From Atherix ibis (Eukaryota > Arthropoda > Insecta > Diptera > Athericidae), in NCBI GenBank assembly GCA_958298945.1, contig OY282606.1, positions 87,117,696 to 87,181,695 of the forward strand: a stretch of 64,000 nt of DNA, written 5' to 3'. Below are positions 34,160-44,996 of this stretch, one piece after another (positions within the stretch are counted from its first letter, which is position 1; each line of letters opens with the position of its first letter). The notes beneath the pieces were generated by a model that was not told the DNA's origin, ran no database searches, and saw nothing but the letters and a program-made list of their open reading frames with translations. Made by a program: the position numbers and the translations under genes.

Positions 34160-36379
34160 TTATGCAGCACCAAATTTCTTTTGTTGAAGCGCTGGAGGTA
34201 ATTGCTCAATCAAGGCAACTGGATTAACACCAATGGTAACAATTTCATCATCTGCTAGCCAAGACATATGAACAAAGTGCTGGAATTAAAAAAAAATATG
34301 TTTATAAAAATAATTGAATGGATAAATTGTGTTATCAACTATAAATGAATGAATATAAACATACCTCGTAGCTCTTTAAGAACATCAATTTAGACTTTTT
34401 TTCATCGTCCTCTTCGGTTTCTTCAACTTTCGGTTTTTGTGTTGATGTTGGAGTTGAGTCTACTTCAGTGCTTTTATCAATTGTAAACATATAAGCATCA
34501 TTGTGTAGTATGATTACGTTGTCATTGCGCGGATCTAACAGAATTCCGTTAATACTATGCGTGTAAGAATTTTTAACGAATTTCTGATTTGCCGAATATA
34601 CGAATCGCATCTCATCTAAGTCATATTCGTAAATTTTACCATCGGTGAATGTTGCTACAAGTCCAGGATTATTTTGACGCAGTGCGATCGCTGATGTCAA
34701 TGCAACGTATTTTGGCAAATTCAAATAATGTTTCCATTGGTTCTTTTTGGTTTGGGTCCAGACGGCTATGGTTCTACATGTGCCGGCCACAACTAAATAA
34801 TTTCCGCAATTTGAGATTTCCATTAAGTGAATAACATCCTTCATAATTCTCGTTGCATCAACTGTTTGACTATGTATAATTTCTTGCTCATTGACTATAT
34901 CAAAAAAGTCGATGGTTCTCGAGCTTTTCGCAACGATGATTTTTTTTGAGTCAGATGAGAAGATGACTCTCAGACATGGTGACAATTCTTTAGGAACATC
35001 TCTTATACGACAGAGTTCCGATTTACCATCTGAACCTTGTAAAGTCAACGCAAAAACTCGTATCGCTGATACTGTGGAATAGATCAGATATTTTCCGTCT
35101 AACGACAAACTGGCACACATAATTGGTTCTCTAAATCGACTTACTAGCTGTACCAATTTTTCAGGAAATTCCGCTAACGATAAATATATTTTACTGTCTC
35201 TGTCGTCTTTCTTTTCGTTGTCTTGTTTTATTTCAGCATTCCCTAATTTCCATACTTCCAAATAATTCCAATAGCGTAACATTAAAAGTCTGCCCACTTT
35301 GGCTACATTTGCACAAGGGAAACTCAGAAAGGGCCCGTACCTTTGTATGGGCTGTTCACCTCTTTCGATAGACGCTATTCCCAAATACCCATCGTTGCCG
35401 CCAGAAAAAAATCGTGATCCTACACACACTAAGGATTTCACATCGTGGTCGTGCACACTTCTTTGTAAACATTTTATCCACCTCTCAGTTACTTGGTTTT
35501 CTTTCTTTATAGTCGTCAACGAATATATGTGTATAATTGGATCGACACCAGAACAACCAAAAATATTTTCCTCCTCATTTACAGCTACAGTCAACACATG
35601 AGATTTTAGTACCTCATAGGATTGTAAATGAACGCCAAGTTTTCCATCCCAGAATGTTATGTGGCCTCTCGAATCTCCAGCAATTATTTGAAAGTTCTTG
35701 AGCACGTGCAAAGACCAAACAATTGTTTCCGTTTTGGCCTCTGATCTACCCATTGTCATCCTATGAAGAGCATTTCCAGTTTTTGTACACCAAATTCTAA
35801 TGGTATCAACTGATCCAGTCACAATAAAATCTCCGCTATGATCATATTTGCAACACAGTATTCTGCCCTCTTGTTTATCAAATAGTTTATTATACACTAG
35901 ACCTGTTTCTGTAATTTCACATACATTTAAGAAGCCCTCCTCTGTTCCAACAGCTAGGCACGTTTCCGATTTGTTCACATCTATGCACCAAATTGCATTT
36001 CCAGTTACTAATTGGGTATGCCCTTTCTCCAAATTTCGTAAATCCCATTCAGTTATTTCTCCAGATAAACCTGCAGAAAACAGCCGTTCCTCACACCAAG
36101 CAAGTGCTTCAACAGAATGTTTTTCCACTCCAGGTATAATTTTCATTAAATATGGTGAATTTTCGATATTCCATATTTCTATAGAATCATCGCCTCTACA
36201 AAGAAAGGAACAATTTATAACGAAACATGGAAATATTATAAATTAATATACCTTGAAAGAGCTAATTTATCATGCTGCCGATTACACACAATATTGCTAA
36301 TTGGCCTTGGTTCCAAGTTATAGAATCTTACATTATGAATTCTTGTTGTACCATGTGGACAGGTCTTTGCAATTTTCAT
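34160..36379 (-). CDS. UTP4: U3 snoRNA-associated protein UTP4 homolog (cirhin family)
   Basis: Three exons: 36379-36252, 36195-34365, 34279-34160; introns of 56 and 85 bp have GT-AG ends and joining keeps frame (128 + 1831 + 120 nt), giving 692 aa, close to the 686 aa of human UTP4. It starts MKIAKTCPHGTTRIHNVRFY. WD40 repeats fill most of the chain (SIEIWNIEN, EITEWDLRN, TIRIWCTKTG, HITFWDGKLG, TIAVWTQTKK), and the end LPPALQQKKFGAA is typical of the family. An acidic linker (EETEEDDEKKSK) precedes the last exon. UTP4 belongs to the t-UTP/UtpA complex of the nucleolar small-subunit processome and supports pre-18S rRNA processing and rDNA transcription. It is head-to-head with PDCD5. No defect seen. 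Confidence 0.93.
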
Positions 36380-36883
36380 TTTTATTCTTATAAAATATAA
36401 TTCAAACAAAATTAAATGTTAATTAATTCTTAACTAAACATATTTTACCACCGGTAAACGATATACCATCACCAAATGTCAAAACATTGAACACGTGCGT
36501 GTATATTGGCCGCATTGATGGTGAAATTCTTAACATTTTATTTAGAAAAGAACCGAATGTGTTGAATAGCCTGAACATATGTGTGAACTGCATTACCATC
36601 ATTAAATCAGTAATGCCCAAATGGACTAATAAACAAAAAATATCTAATGATACTTAAAGGTTTTTTGTCATTATCATTTCAAAAATTAAAATATCATATA
36701 AACTTTATTAATTTATTAGAATGGTTTAATTTTACTATAAAATAAATAAATCGTAATATCGCAGCATACTTCATACTGAATGATTTTGTCAATTGTGACA
36801 GTTGCTCCTCGTGTGTCATTAAGTTTTCTCACGAACCGGTATTTCAATATCTCTTATTAGATCCTTTTATAATTTTTACTAAA
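36380..36883. promoter_or_regulatory. shared head-to-head promoter region of UTP4 and PDCD5
   Basis: 504 bp separate the two ATGs. No TATA box stands out, as expected for housekeeping genes. The region also holds a minus-strand open frame (36423-36620) described separately. Confidence 0.5.
36423..36602 (-). CDS. unassigned small ORF upstream of UTP4
   Basis: A minus-strand frame of 59 codons from the first ATG (MMVMQFTHMFRLF) ends at 36423, 43 bp before the UTP4 ATG. Its composition looks protein-like (GDGISFTGGKICLVKN at the end) and less repetitive than chance AT-rich frames. I do not recognise the family. It could be an upstream ORF in the UTP4 leader, a terminal exon of an unseen gene, or chance. 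Confidence 0.25.
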   Translation of the reverse strand: MMVMQFTHMFRLFNTFGSFLNKMLRISPSMRPIYTHVFNVLTFGDGISFTGGKICLVKN

Positions 36884-37548
36884 ATGGAAGATGCCGAATT
36901 AGAAGCTATTAAACAACAACGACTTGCCGAATTGCAGGGGCAAATGGTGCGTAATTAACATATAAAAATAATTAGCTTTTCTCAAGTGAATAATGATTGG
37001 ACAATGAGTGAAAATTTTGCTTCGGTGCTCTGTTCATCTGCGTAAACAATTTTATATTTTATGGAATATCCATTTAATTCTTTATTCAAATAAATTAGTT
37101 TTATTTAATTCGTCTGGAAAATTTTACATTTTCAGGGCGATAAGGGTAAACAGAATGAAGCGAAAGAAGAACAACTTAAACAACAGGAGCAGATGAAGAA
37201 TTCAATGCTTGTCCAAATCATGGATCAACAATCAAGAGCCAGACGTAAATTTCTTTTGTTTATTTTTTTTGCAAACGGAACATTTATATTGTATTTAAAA
37301 GCAAACGTTAATATGAATTTGTAGTGAATACACTGAAAATAAGTAAACCTGAAAAGGCAGAAATGATTGAAGGCATGATCATTCGAATGGCTCAAACTGG
37401 ACAGTTACCGGGAAAGTTGGATGACGCACAATTCGTGTCCATCCTCGAAAGTCTCAATTCGCAGATGCCGCGCAGCACATCGACTGTCAAGTTTGACAGA
37501 AGGCGGGCAGCATTGGATTCAGATGATGACGAAGACTATGGTTGCTGA
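36884..37548 (+). CDS. PDCD5: programmed cell death protein 5 homolog
   Basis: Three exons: 36884-36946, 37136-37244, 37325-37548 (63 + 109 + 224 nt), GT-AG introns of 189 and 80 bp, 131 aa against 125 in human. Exon 1 encodes MEDAELEAIKQQRLAELQGQM, the family's N-terminal helix; exon 2 gives a Gln/Lys-rich helix; exon 3 has the triple-helix core (LNTLKISKPEKAEMIEGMII, GQLPGKLDDAQFVSILE) and the conserved tail VKFDRRRAALDSDDDEDYGC. PDCD5 (TFAR19) proteins are small nuclear/cytosolic factors linked to apoptosis, TIP60 and the CCT chaperonin, with archaeal relatives. Complete, no oddities. Confidence 0.95.
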
Positions 37549-38554
37549 TCCGCACTCAACGATTTTGTAAATTCACACTCACAAATTAGCCCATCATTTT
37601 GCATATAATACACGGTTATTTCTCAGCCGTTGAGCTTTTCTTCGAGAATATCAAATTTATCTCATCATTCAACAAAAAAAAAATGAATAATTATAATAAT
37701 ATTAATAATAAAAGTGAAGAAACTAAGTCAAGATTACTATTTATTTGAATTTATTCATTTATTTTGTTAACAAATTTTGTAAATCGGAATGTGTATTATG
37801 TGAAATTGTATGAAATTTTTTTTTTCCTAATTACATATTACAAATATTTTTGCATTATTATTCTATTTTATTTTGTTTAAAATTTTAGTTACTCATTTTA
37901 TCAACATAACGTTTACTAACGGATCCTTAAACTTTAAAAATCTGCATTTCATATTAGAAATTTATAAACTTTTTAGTAAAATCACCAATTGTATGCAATT
38001 GTTTCAAAATGAATGACGACAAATATGATACATAAATTTAAAACTAAACTGCAAATAAGTTGTTAAGAAAAACAAAAAAAAATTAGATTTTTTTTATAAT
38101 AAAATCAGACACAACTAGATACATTTATAATGGACAAAATAAGTATATGAATTGAGAATTTCTATTATTTTAAACTAAATAAAGTGTATTTAACAAAAAT
38201 TTACATTCGAAATCACAGTTTTCAACATAAAACGTACAATACATATTAAAATAAATAAATACTCACTTATATATTTGCTCGTGCCTATTTTCATTGGCAT
38301 ACAATTTTCCCGAGTTAAAGAATTATTGATTGTTCACTCAATACCAAAATTACAATAATCTAAACAAGAAAATAATAAGACTAGAATTATGACAATTGGT
38401 ACGGTTTCTGTATTCCAGTAATTAATGAAAGGCGCTTTTAAAACTGGTAGCGTACACTTGGATGAACAGCATTTTCCTGAGTAATTTTGATAAGTAATCT
38501 GATTTAGGGGTGTTTTGAAGTTTCAATAAAATTAATTTACTACTGACTTTGTTT
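37549..38554. other. convergent 3' flanks of PDCD5 and TMX3
   Basis: AT-rich sequence with AATAAA-type hexamers after PDCD5 (for example near 37705) and toward TMX3. No element or frame recognised; probably 3' untranslated regions of both genes. Confidence 0.5.
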
Positions 38555-39952
38555 TTATTCCTTTTTCTCATGCAGTTCATCATCATCATCTTCAGGAGCA
38601 TCCAAACAATCAGCGCAAAAAATGGAATACATTATCAACGCTAGGAAACCAAGCGGAAGTCCAAATAGCACTGATATTAAGACCGGATTTCCACGCCACA
38701 TATCCTTTAGAGACTTTTTCATTTCAAAATAGCCACGATACAATCGAATCGGGAATGAATTGCCTCCATAAGCAGGAGCACTCAAATTGTAAATACTTTC
38801 TAGGAATATATGCAATGCCTGTGGAGTTATTTGCATCGGTTCATCTTCAGGAAGATGATGTTCGTGTGTTGTAGAATTGATCACTATTAAATATGGTGTT
38901 GGCAAAACATCCATAACAATAGAATGCGCAATATCTGGATCGCCAATCTGTGAATATCGAAAATTCTCAATTATTAAATCACGAATTGACATAAATACAC
39001 ATGATACTAACCCATCCAAATTGAAAATATGTATGGTATTTATCGCGAGATTTTCTTATAATGGCCTCAACCATATCTCTAAATTCCATTTCATGTGTTG
39101 GAATTTCATTTAGTTTGTTCTCTTCTACAACTGCCAAAACAAGCCATTTTTTAGTTCTCATTACTTGATGAATATTGAATTTGGTAATTTTTGGGAATGC
39201 TGTAAATCGCTCAACATTAATCCAATGATGAATAGTATCGTTAACTTCAACCGGCTCCATTTTATGGGCCACTTTTCCGTGTGGGTAATGGAAATGTGTG
39301 TCCTCCTTATGAACGATAACGGTCGGAAGAGATTGAATTTCAAAATGTTGACTAGCTAAATCGGGCGATGTCGCGTAAAAAAACCCATGAGGCTGATAGG
39401 CTTCCGAGGCAGCGTAATAAGTATTCCATACAATTCCAGTTTGAGGTCCTACATAAACAAAAAAAATCGAATGTGCCGTTTTGAGCATGTCGATGCTCTC
39501 AGTACGAGTAATCAATTGCACTGGTGGACCAGACATCCGTAAAACGTAATTAATGAGATCGTCCTTGGTACGATCACCAGTGTAAACATATTCTTGGCTT
39601 CCTTTTATAAATACTATAGTTGGATAGCCACTTATTTTGAAATGTTGAGCGGTACTCGGAAATCGTGTACAATCTATCCGAGCAACTCGAACGTTCGTAT
39701 TATGAAGTGCTTGAGCGACGTGCGCGAAAATTGGTTCGGTTCGTTTGCAATATGCACACCATGGTGCATAAAACATTACCAGCCATTGGCCCTCCGTGCG
39801 CACATCCAAAAATTTATCTGTCAACTCCAAAACACGCGAAGCACTCGTGCTATAAATAAATACTGAAAAATTTCGAATTTTCATCAAAAAACATTTATTA
39901 GATTCTGATTGGAATACTTACAAAGCAATGCAAATGTAAATAATTTAATCAT
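38555..39952 (-). CDS. TMX3: thioredoxin-related transmembrane protein 3 homolog (PDI family)
   Basis: Three exons: 39952-39922, 39862-39012, 38947-38555 (31 + 851 + 393 nt), GT-AG introns of 59 and 64 bp, 424 aa. Joining exons 1 and 2 creates the signal peptide MIKLFTFALLLFIYSTSASR. A thioredoxin domain follows with active site WCAYCK (CAYC, not the CGHC of vertebrate TMX3) and cis-proline motif GYPTIVFIKG. Two redox-inactive thioredoxin-like domains lead to a transmembrane helix (VLFGLPLGFLALIMYSIFCA) and an acidic cytosolic tail ending HEKKE, a weak match to a di-lysine ER retrieval signal. TMX3 is an ER-membrane disulfide oxidoreductase. It is head-to-head with CNEP1R1. Confidence 0.93.
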
Positions 39953-40583
39953 ATTGTAACCGTGTCGTTCACAATGTATTGTCAATTTATCCTAAATGTA
40001 TCATATGGCACATTATTTTGCTTTTCGGCAATATTTAACTAATTTAATTATGTAAAAATGCGCAAACTATACGCTAAGTTTTTGTCACATCGCCATACAC
40101 TTGACACTACTTACTGTCAATTGTCTTCTACTTTTCCAAATTCTGGAGCTTAATATGGGGAACAAACAGTAGTGCCAAACATAAATATAGCAAAAATGAA
40201 ACATATAGTAATTGTTTAAAATAAACAAATATTTGATTTGTGTTAATAATAAATATATATCAATTTATATTTTTCGAAAATAGTCAAAAGGAAATTTGGA
40301 TTCATTTTGTAAAAATTTTAGTGAAGCAAATTAATTTCATAACACCTCGGAATTCTACTGTCGCAGTTGGTATGACTGCAGAAGAAAATGGAAAACTATT
40401 TTGAGAGCTGTCAGTTGCGCGCTGTTGTTGTTTGGCGCCGACGTTTTTACGTCAGTTCCGAACGAAGACTAACCAAAATTATTTTCAAAACCTACTTACC
40501 CGTGCACTAATATTTACGTACAAAATGATAAATAAATAAAAATAAAATTTATAAATTTGCAACGGGTTAAATAAAGACTTTTG
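39953..40583. promoter_or_regulatory. shared head-to-head promoter region of TMX3 and CNEP1R1
   Basis: About 630 bp separate the start codons. The most GC-rich patch (40400-40460, around GCGCTGTTGTTGTTTGGCGC) lies on the CNEP1R1 side. No TATA box is obvious. Confidence 0.45.
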
Positions 40584-40607
40584 ATGGATGCGTTATTCAT
40601 ATCGAAA

Positions 40608-41337
40608 ATGGAATCTTCAACTTGCGAGGGTACAAATCATTTCAACCAACCAAAAAAAATTAAAAAAAAATAAATAGCTTATCCCGTATATTCACTTTTC
40701 AAGTTTTTCTTCCAGATCTAAAAGCGTTCGAAAGAAGGCTTACAGAAGTTGTTGCCTCCTATCACCCTTCGACGCTGAGATGGAGAAGTAAGTGTTATTT
40801 ACAATATAATTAAAACGTTCATTCAATGTTACCTTCCGAGAGCTGTTCTCACATGTAGGCATAGTGGATGTGCATCTTGAATGACAATTTACTAAAAATA
40901 AAATCACTTCAATATCGTACTACCGTGTCTAGTTTGTTCACAAAATCAATATTATTACATATAGTTTATTTGTCAGTTGTTTTGGTAGCAGTGTTCATTT
41001 GCACTACTGCAGGAGCTCGGTATTGGCTGGCGGATCCAAAAACTTCAATTGTACCTTTGACAGAATCATTACTTAACCACCCGGTCTTTTTCTGTGCAAC
41101 TTTAATTCTAAGTACATCTCGAAAATTATTTTTTCTTCTAAACAATTAAAACAAATACAAACGTTTTTCATTACTATTCTTTACATTTCAGTTGTACTAT
41201 TTGCTTTCGGTATTCATAAGTTAGTGATAGCACCGCAAATAATAACTTCAAGGATGCGTTTAGTATTACATGATTTCAATATGAGTTGTGACGATACGGG
41301 GAAACTAATACTGAAACCGAGGCCTAATAACAATTAA
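40608..41337 (+). CDS. CNEP1R1: nuclear envelope phosphatase regulatory subunit 1 homolog (TMEM188)
   Basis: Four exons: 40608-40629, 40716-40787, 40965-41111, 41192-41337 (22 + 72 + 147 + 146 nt), all introns GT-AG, 128 aa against 125 in human. An in-frame ATG at 40584 would add eight residues; 40608 ([16 protein letters not shown]) fits the family better. Two transmembrane helices are visible ([19 protein letters not shown], and the FFCATLILS segment continuing into exon 4). Conserved blocks are [32 protein letters not shown] and the end [17 protein letters not shown]. The protein partners CTDNEP1/Dullard at the nuclear envelope and ER to dephosphorylate lipin, controlling phosphatidic acid use and membrane growth. 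Confidence 0.94.
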
Positions 41338-43956
41338 ATAGAATTAAATTAAGCCAATAATTATAAATTAAATTAAATAATATTAACTATAATAATAATA
41401 ATAATAATTTGTATAAAAGATTTTATGAAAAAATTCGAAAAACAAAGTAGAAGAAAATGAAAATAATAAAAACTAGTCTTTCAGAAAAAAAAACAACAGA
41501 AATAATCATATAATTTTTATCTTATCTATGTATAATGATTGATGTATATAAGAGTAAAACCTACGGAATACATTTGTATATAGTACCTTTGGGATATTTA
41601 TAGAAACAACCAAGTATAAAATGGAAAAGAAAATTTGCAAGCAATCTCCCCCACGTTGCATTTAATTTTACAATATATTAAAATGTAATTTTTGTTTGGT
41701 TTTTTTTTTTATTTATTTATTTATAATTTCATGTACAAACTCAAAATTTCTTTATGTTCACGAAGATACACGATGATGGGAAGCAATTCTTATTAATTGA
41801 TATGATAGTTTGTGTGTTTAGCATCACACACATTAATATGAGACAATAATTAATTATCATCTATTCACATGTCCTGCTGCAGTTTTATTATTCCATTTTA
41901 AGCATTATTTCTAATTAGCAGTTCATTCACATCAATAATTTTTAAATTAAGGAATATTTAAAAAATTACATGATGACGAAAAAAGTGCTCTACAGTTGAT
42001 AATATTGATTGCGTCTAGCTTAGTATTTTTTCTTTTAAGCGGTTTAAACAGTATAGTCACTGTTCGTTCTTGTAGGCAGTGAATGGTGAGTTTTGAAAAA
42101 TTTACAATTAAAAATTAAAATTCTATTTACATATTTCTCAAGCATATTTTAGTACATCAAAAATTTCGAATATTTTTTGTATTTTCAAATTCAGTGCCTT
42201 GGATTTTAATAAAAAGTAGTTGTGATTTTTTGGACAGTTTCAATTTAGTCTTTCAAAGTAAGTATTTTCATTTATAAATTACAAAATTATCATTTAGTTT
42301 TTTTTTTTTTTGTTCATTGTAAAGATATTTTGGTAAAGAAAATTTAAAGCCTTTTTGGTTAAATACAAACTTTCTATAATACTATCAGTTTTTTTTTACT
42401 AATAAAAATGTACACTATTTATTTTCATTTTTAACTTCAATTTTGGATAAAAAAATTACTCAATTTAAAATTTACTATTAAAACTTAATTAACAATAGTA
42501 TTTGTATTTTCCTTAATTGATTCTCATTGCAAAAAAAAATAACTTCTTGATTTTTTTCATTAAAAAAATTTTTTGAAGGTATATTTGCATTTTAAAAATT
42601 ATCATAAGTAGTAAATTTACAAATTATAATTTTTCTTTTATTTTATAATTAATTCATTTAATAAAAAAGTATCGAAAATTTTGCTAAGAACACATTTTGG
42701 TATTCAGTTATCAATTTATTAACGTGAATCAATTTAATTTGAAAATATCTAACAAAAATTTGCCTATTCGATTTATTAATAATAATTTTAAAAAAAAAAT
42801 TGTGCTTAACATTTTTTTTTTCTTCTTTTTGTTGAAACAAACAAAAATCTTTTACTTATTATTATTCATATTTGAAGTAATTTAATTTAATGTATAAATT
42901 TTTCTAAATGTTGGTATTTTATATTTATTATGTTCATTATATGTATTGTTTATACATATATAATTAATGAATTTAGTCAAATAATGTTTTAATCATTCCA
43001 AAAGTTTATTGTTTTTCGAAAATACTTATGCAACTACATGCTTTTTTTTATGTAAGAACAAATAAAACGAACATCAAATTTAACCTACCTGTTGTGGCTG
43101 CAATTTGGTATCCATTTTAAAGATTTTTACCGAGCAAAAAAAATCATGCCAATTTCACGATAATTTTTTCCTAAGTTCATATTAATTTCAAATAGCTTTT
43201 TTTTCAATAACAAGTGTACAAAAATAGTTATTTCTAATTAATTCTTAAAAATTTTTAACTAAAAACTATTATACTCAATATTTATTTAAGGTTATGTACT
43301 CTAAAATTGTTCGTACATAACCTCAATGTGCATCGGTACAGATCCCACCCATCAAAAAGTTGAATTTATTTAAAAAAAAACGTATCCTTTTAGATAGAAT
43401 TTATAAAAACAATTAAAAATATTATTAAAGTAAAAATCTTCAATGAGAATGTAGAATACAAAAATAATCGTAAAAGAATATTTTACTTAGCCAATGATTT
43501 GTGATTGTAAATATTTGAACGTTTTATTTTTATAAATCTCAAAACAAATTGGATGGAAATCATTTTTTTTATACAAAATAAATTAAGTATTTTCGTACTC
43601 ACCTCAATTAACTATAACAAAAAAAAATTAATAGGGTTCTCTATCTTCAGGGGAAATTTAGAAACTATGCGCTTGGTTTTAATTTCCTTTATTTTCGGTA
43701 TTGAATTAACTTTTTTTTCTTTCTTCGATATAAATTTATGCTAAAAACCTAATATATTGACATTATTCTTGAAAAAAAAATAATATAAAAATTCGTTAAA
43801 AATACCATTAAAATTTTTGAATTTAATTAAAAGACAATGGCTTTTATGGAAAACTTTTTTCAAATCCCTTAAAACCGATTAAAACATTATTTGGCTTTTT
43901 TTTATATTTAAAAATTTCGTGCGTTTGTTTTAAAAAAAAAATCCACATTTTATATA

Positions 43957-43993
43957 CAGATGCATACATATTATAAGTATGTATCTGTATAAA
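43957..43993. repeat. small imperfect hairpin
   Basis: ATACAGATGCATAC pairs with GTATGTATCTGTAT across a 9-base AT loop, with one mismatch. Confidence 0.7.
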
Positions 43994-44155
43994 AAAAAAA
44001 AAAAAACTTGTAAATACTTGTTTTAGTTGTTTCGGTTCTTCCCCTTTTTTTTATAAGTAAATATTTTATTTTTTGCTCTTTTTTTTGATCAAGTAAAATT
44101 TTTATAAATCCTATTTTTTAATTGATTTTTTTTATTGTATTCTTCTATTCTGCAT

Positions 44156-44182
44156 ATGTGTGTGTGTGTGTGTGTGTGTGTA
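44156..44182. repeat. (TG)n microsatellite
   Basis: Thirteen TG units in a row inside AT-rich DNA; likely length-polymorphic. Confidence 0.9.
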
Positions 44183-44996
44183 TTCCTGTTGTTTTTCCTA
44201 GATTTTTATATTTATTTGCATATAAATAAGATTGGTTGGTTAACATAATTTTTGTTTGCTTTTCTTCTTCTATTAATTTTTGCCTTATTTACTTGTTTGT
44301 TGTTGTTTAAAAAGTTTTTTTTTTTCATAATGTCTATCATTTTATATAAAACAATTTTTCTTACATATTTTAATTAGAATTTATACTATATTAATTAATT
44401 AATTATTTATTAATTTTTTTTTGCTTTACTTAAATTTTATTTATTATTCATTTATCATTATTTTAATTATTTAATAATATACTTAATATTTAATTTTACT
44501 TAGTTCTGATATATTTATTTAATTTTCTTCTTACATCTAAATATAGTTTTTACTATTTTATTTTATTAATTTCCTTATCTATATATCTTTTTATTTATTA
44601 GAAATTTTTATGATGTGTTTCACTAAATTATGCCAATTATTATTGTTATATGAGGGCTATTATTTTGCTATTTAAAATTAATTTGTTTTATATTTTTTTT
44701 ACATTTATTTATTTGGGAAACAAAAAAACAATTTATCTAACATTCGTAAAATATAATAAAATACTATGAATGACTATTTATTAAAAGCAAAACATAAAAT
44801 TACAAAGTTATAAAAAAGTATTTTTAATTGTAAATAATAAAAAAAAAAAAAAAACAAGAAGAAAAATTTAAAAAAAAAAATACTTTTTTTTTGTTAGATT
44901 TTTCATATACAAAAATAGGAAATAAAGGATAACATGGGCGGGCAGGCAGTGTTGGGAGTGTTGGTTAAGGCGGAACAAAATATCTACTATCATTTA

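Larger units (their letters stand above)
41338..44996. other. very AT-rich convergent intergenic region
   Basis: 3.7 kb between the 3' ends of CNEP1R1 and CYRI, with long A and T runs and no credible open frame. The right part probably includes the CYRI 3' untranslated region. It contains the TG repeat and a small hairpin (43957-43993) listed separately. Confidence 0.55.

Noticed and set aside
42658..43744. Several 60-63 codon frames on both strands
   Set aside because: Phe/Ile/Lys/Asn-rich chance frames in extremely AT-rich DNA.
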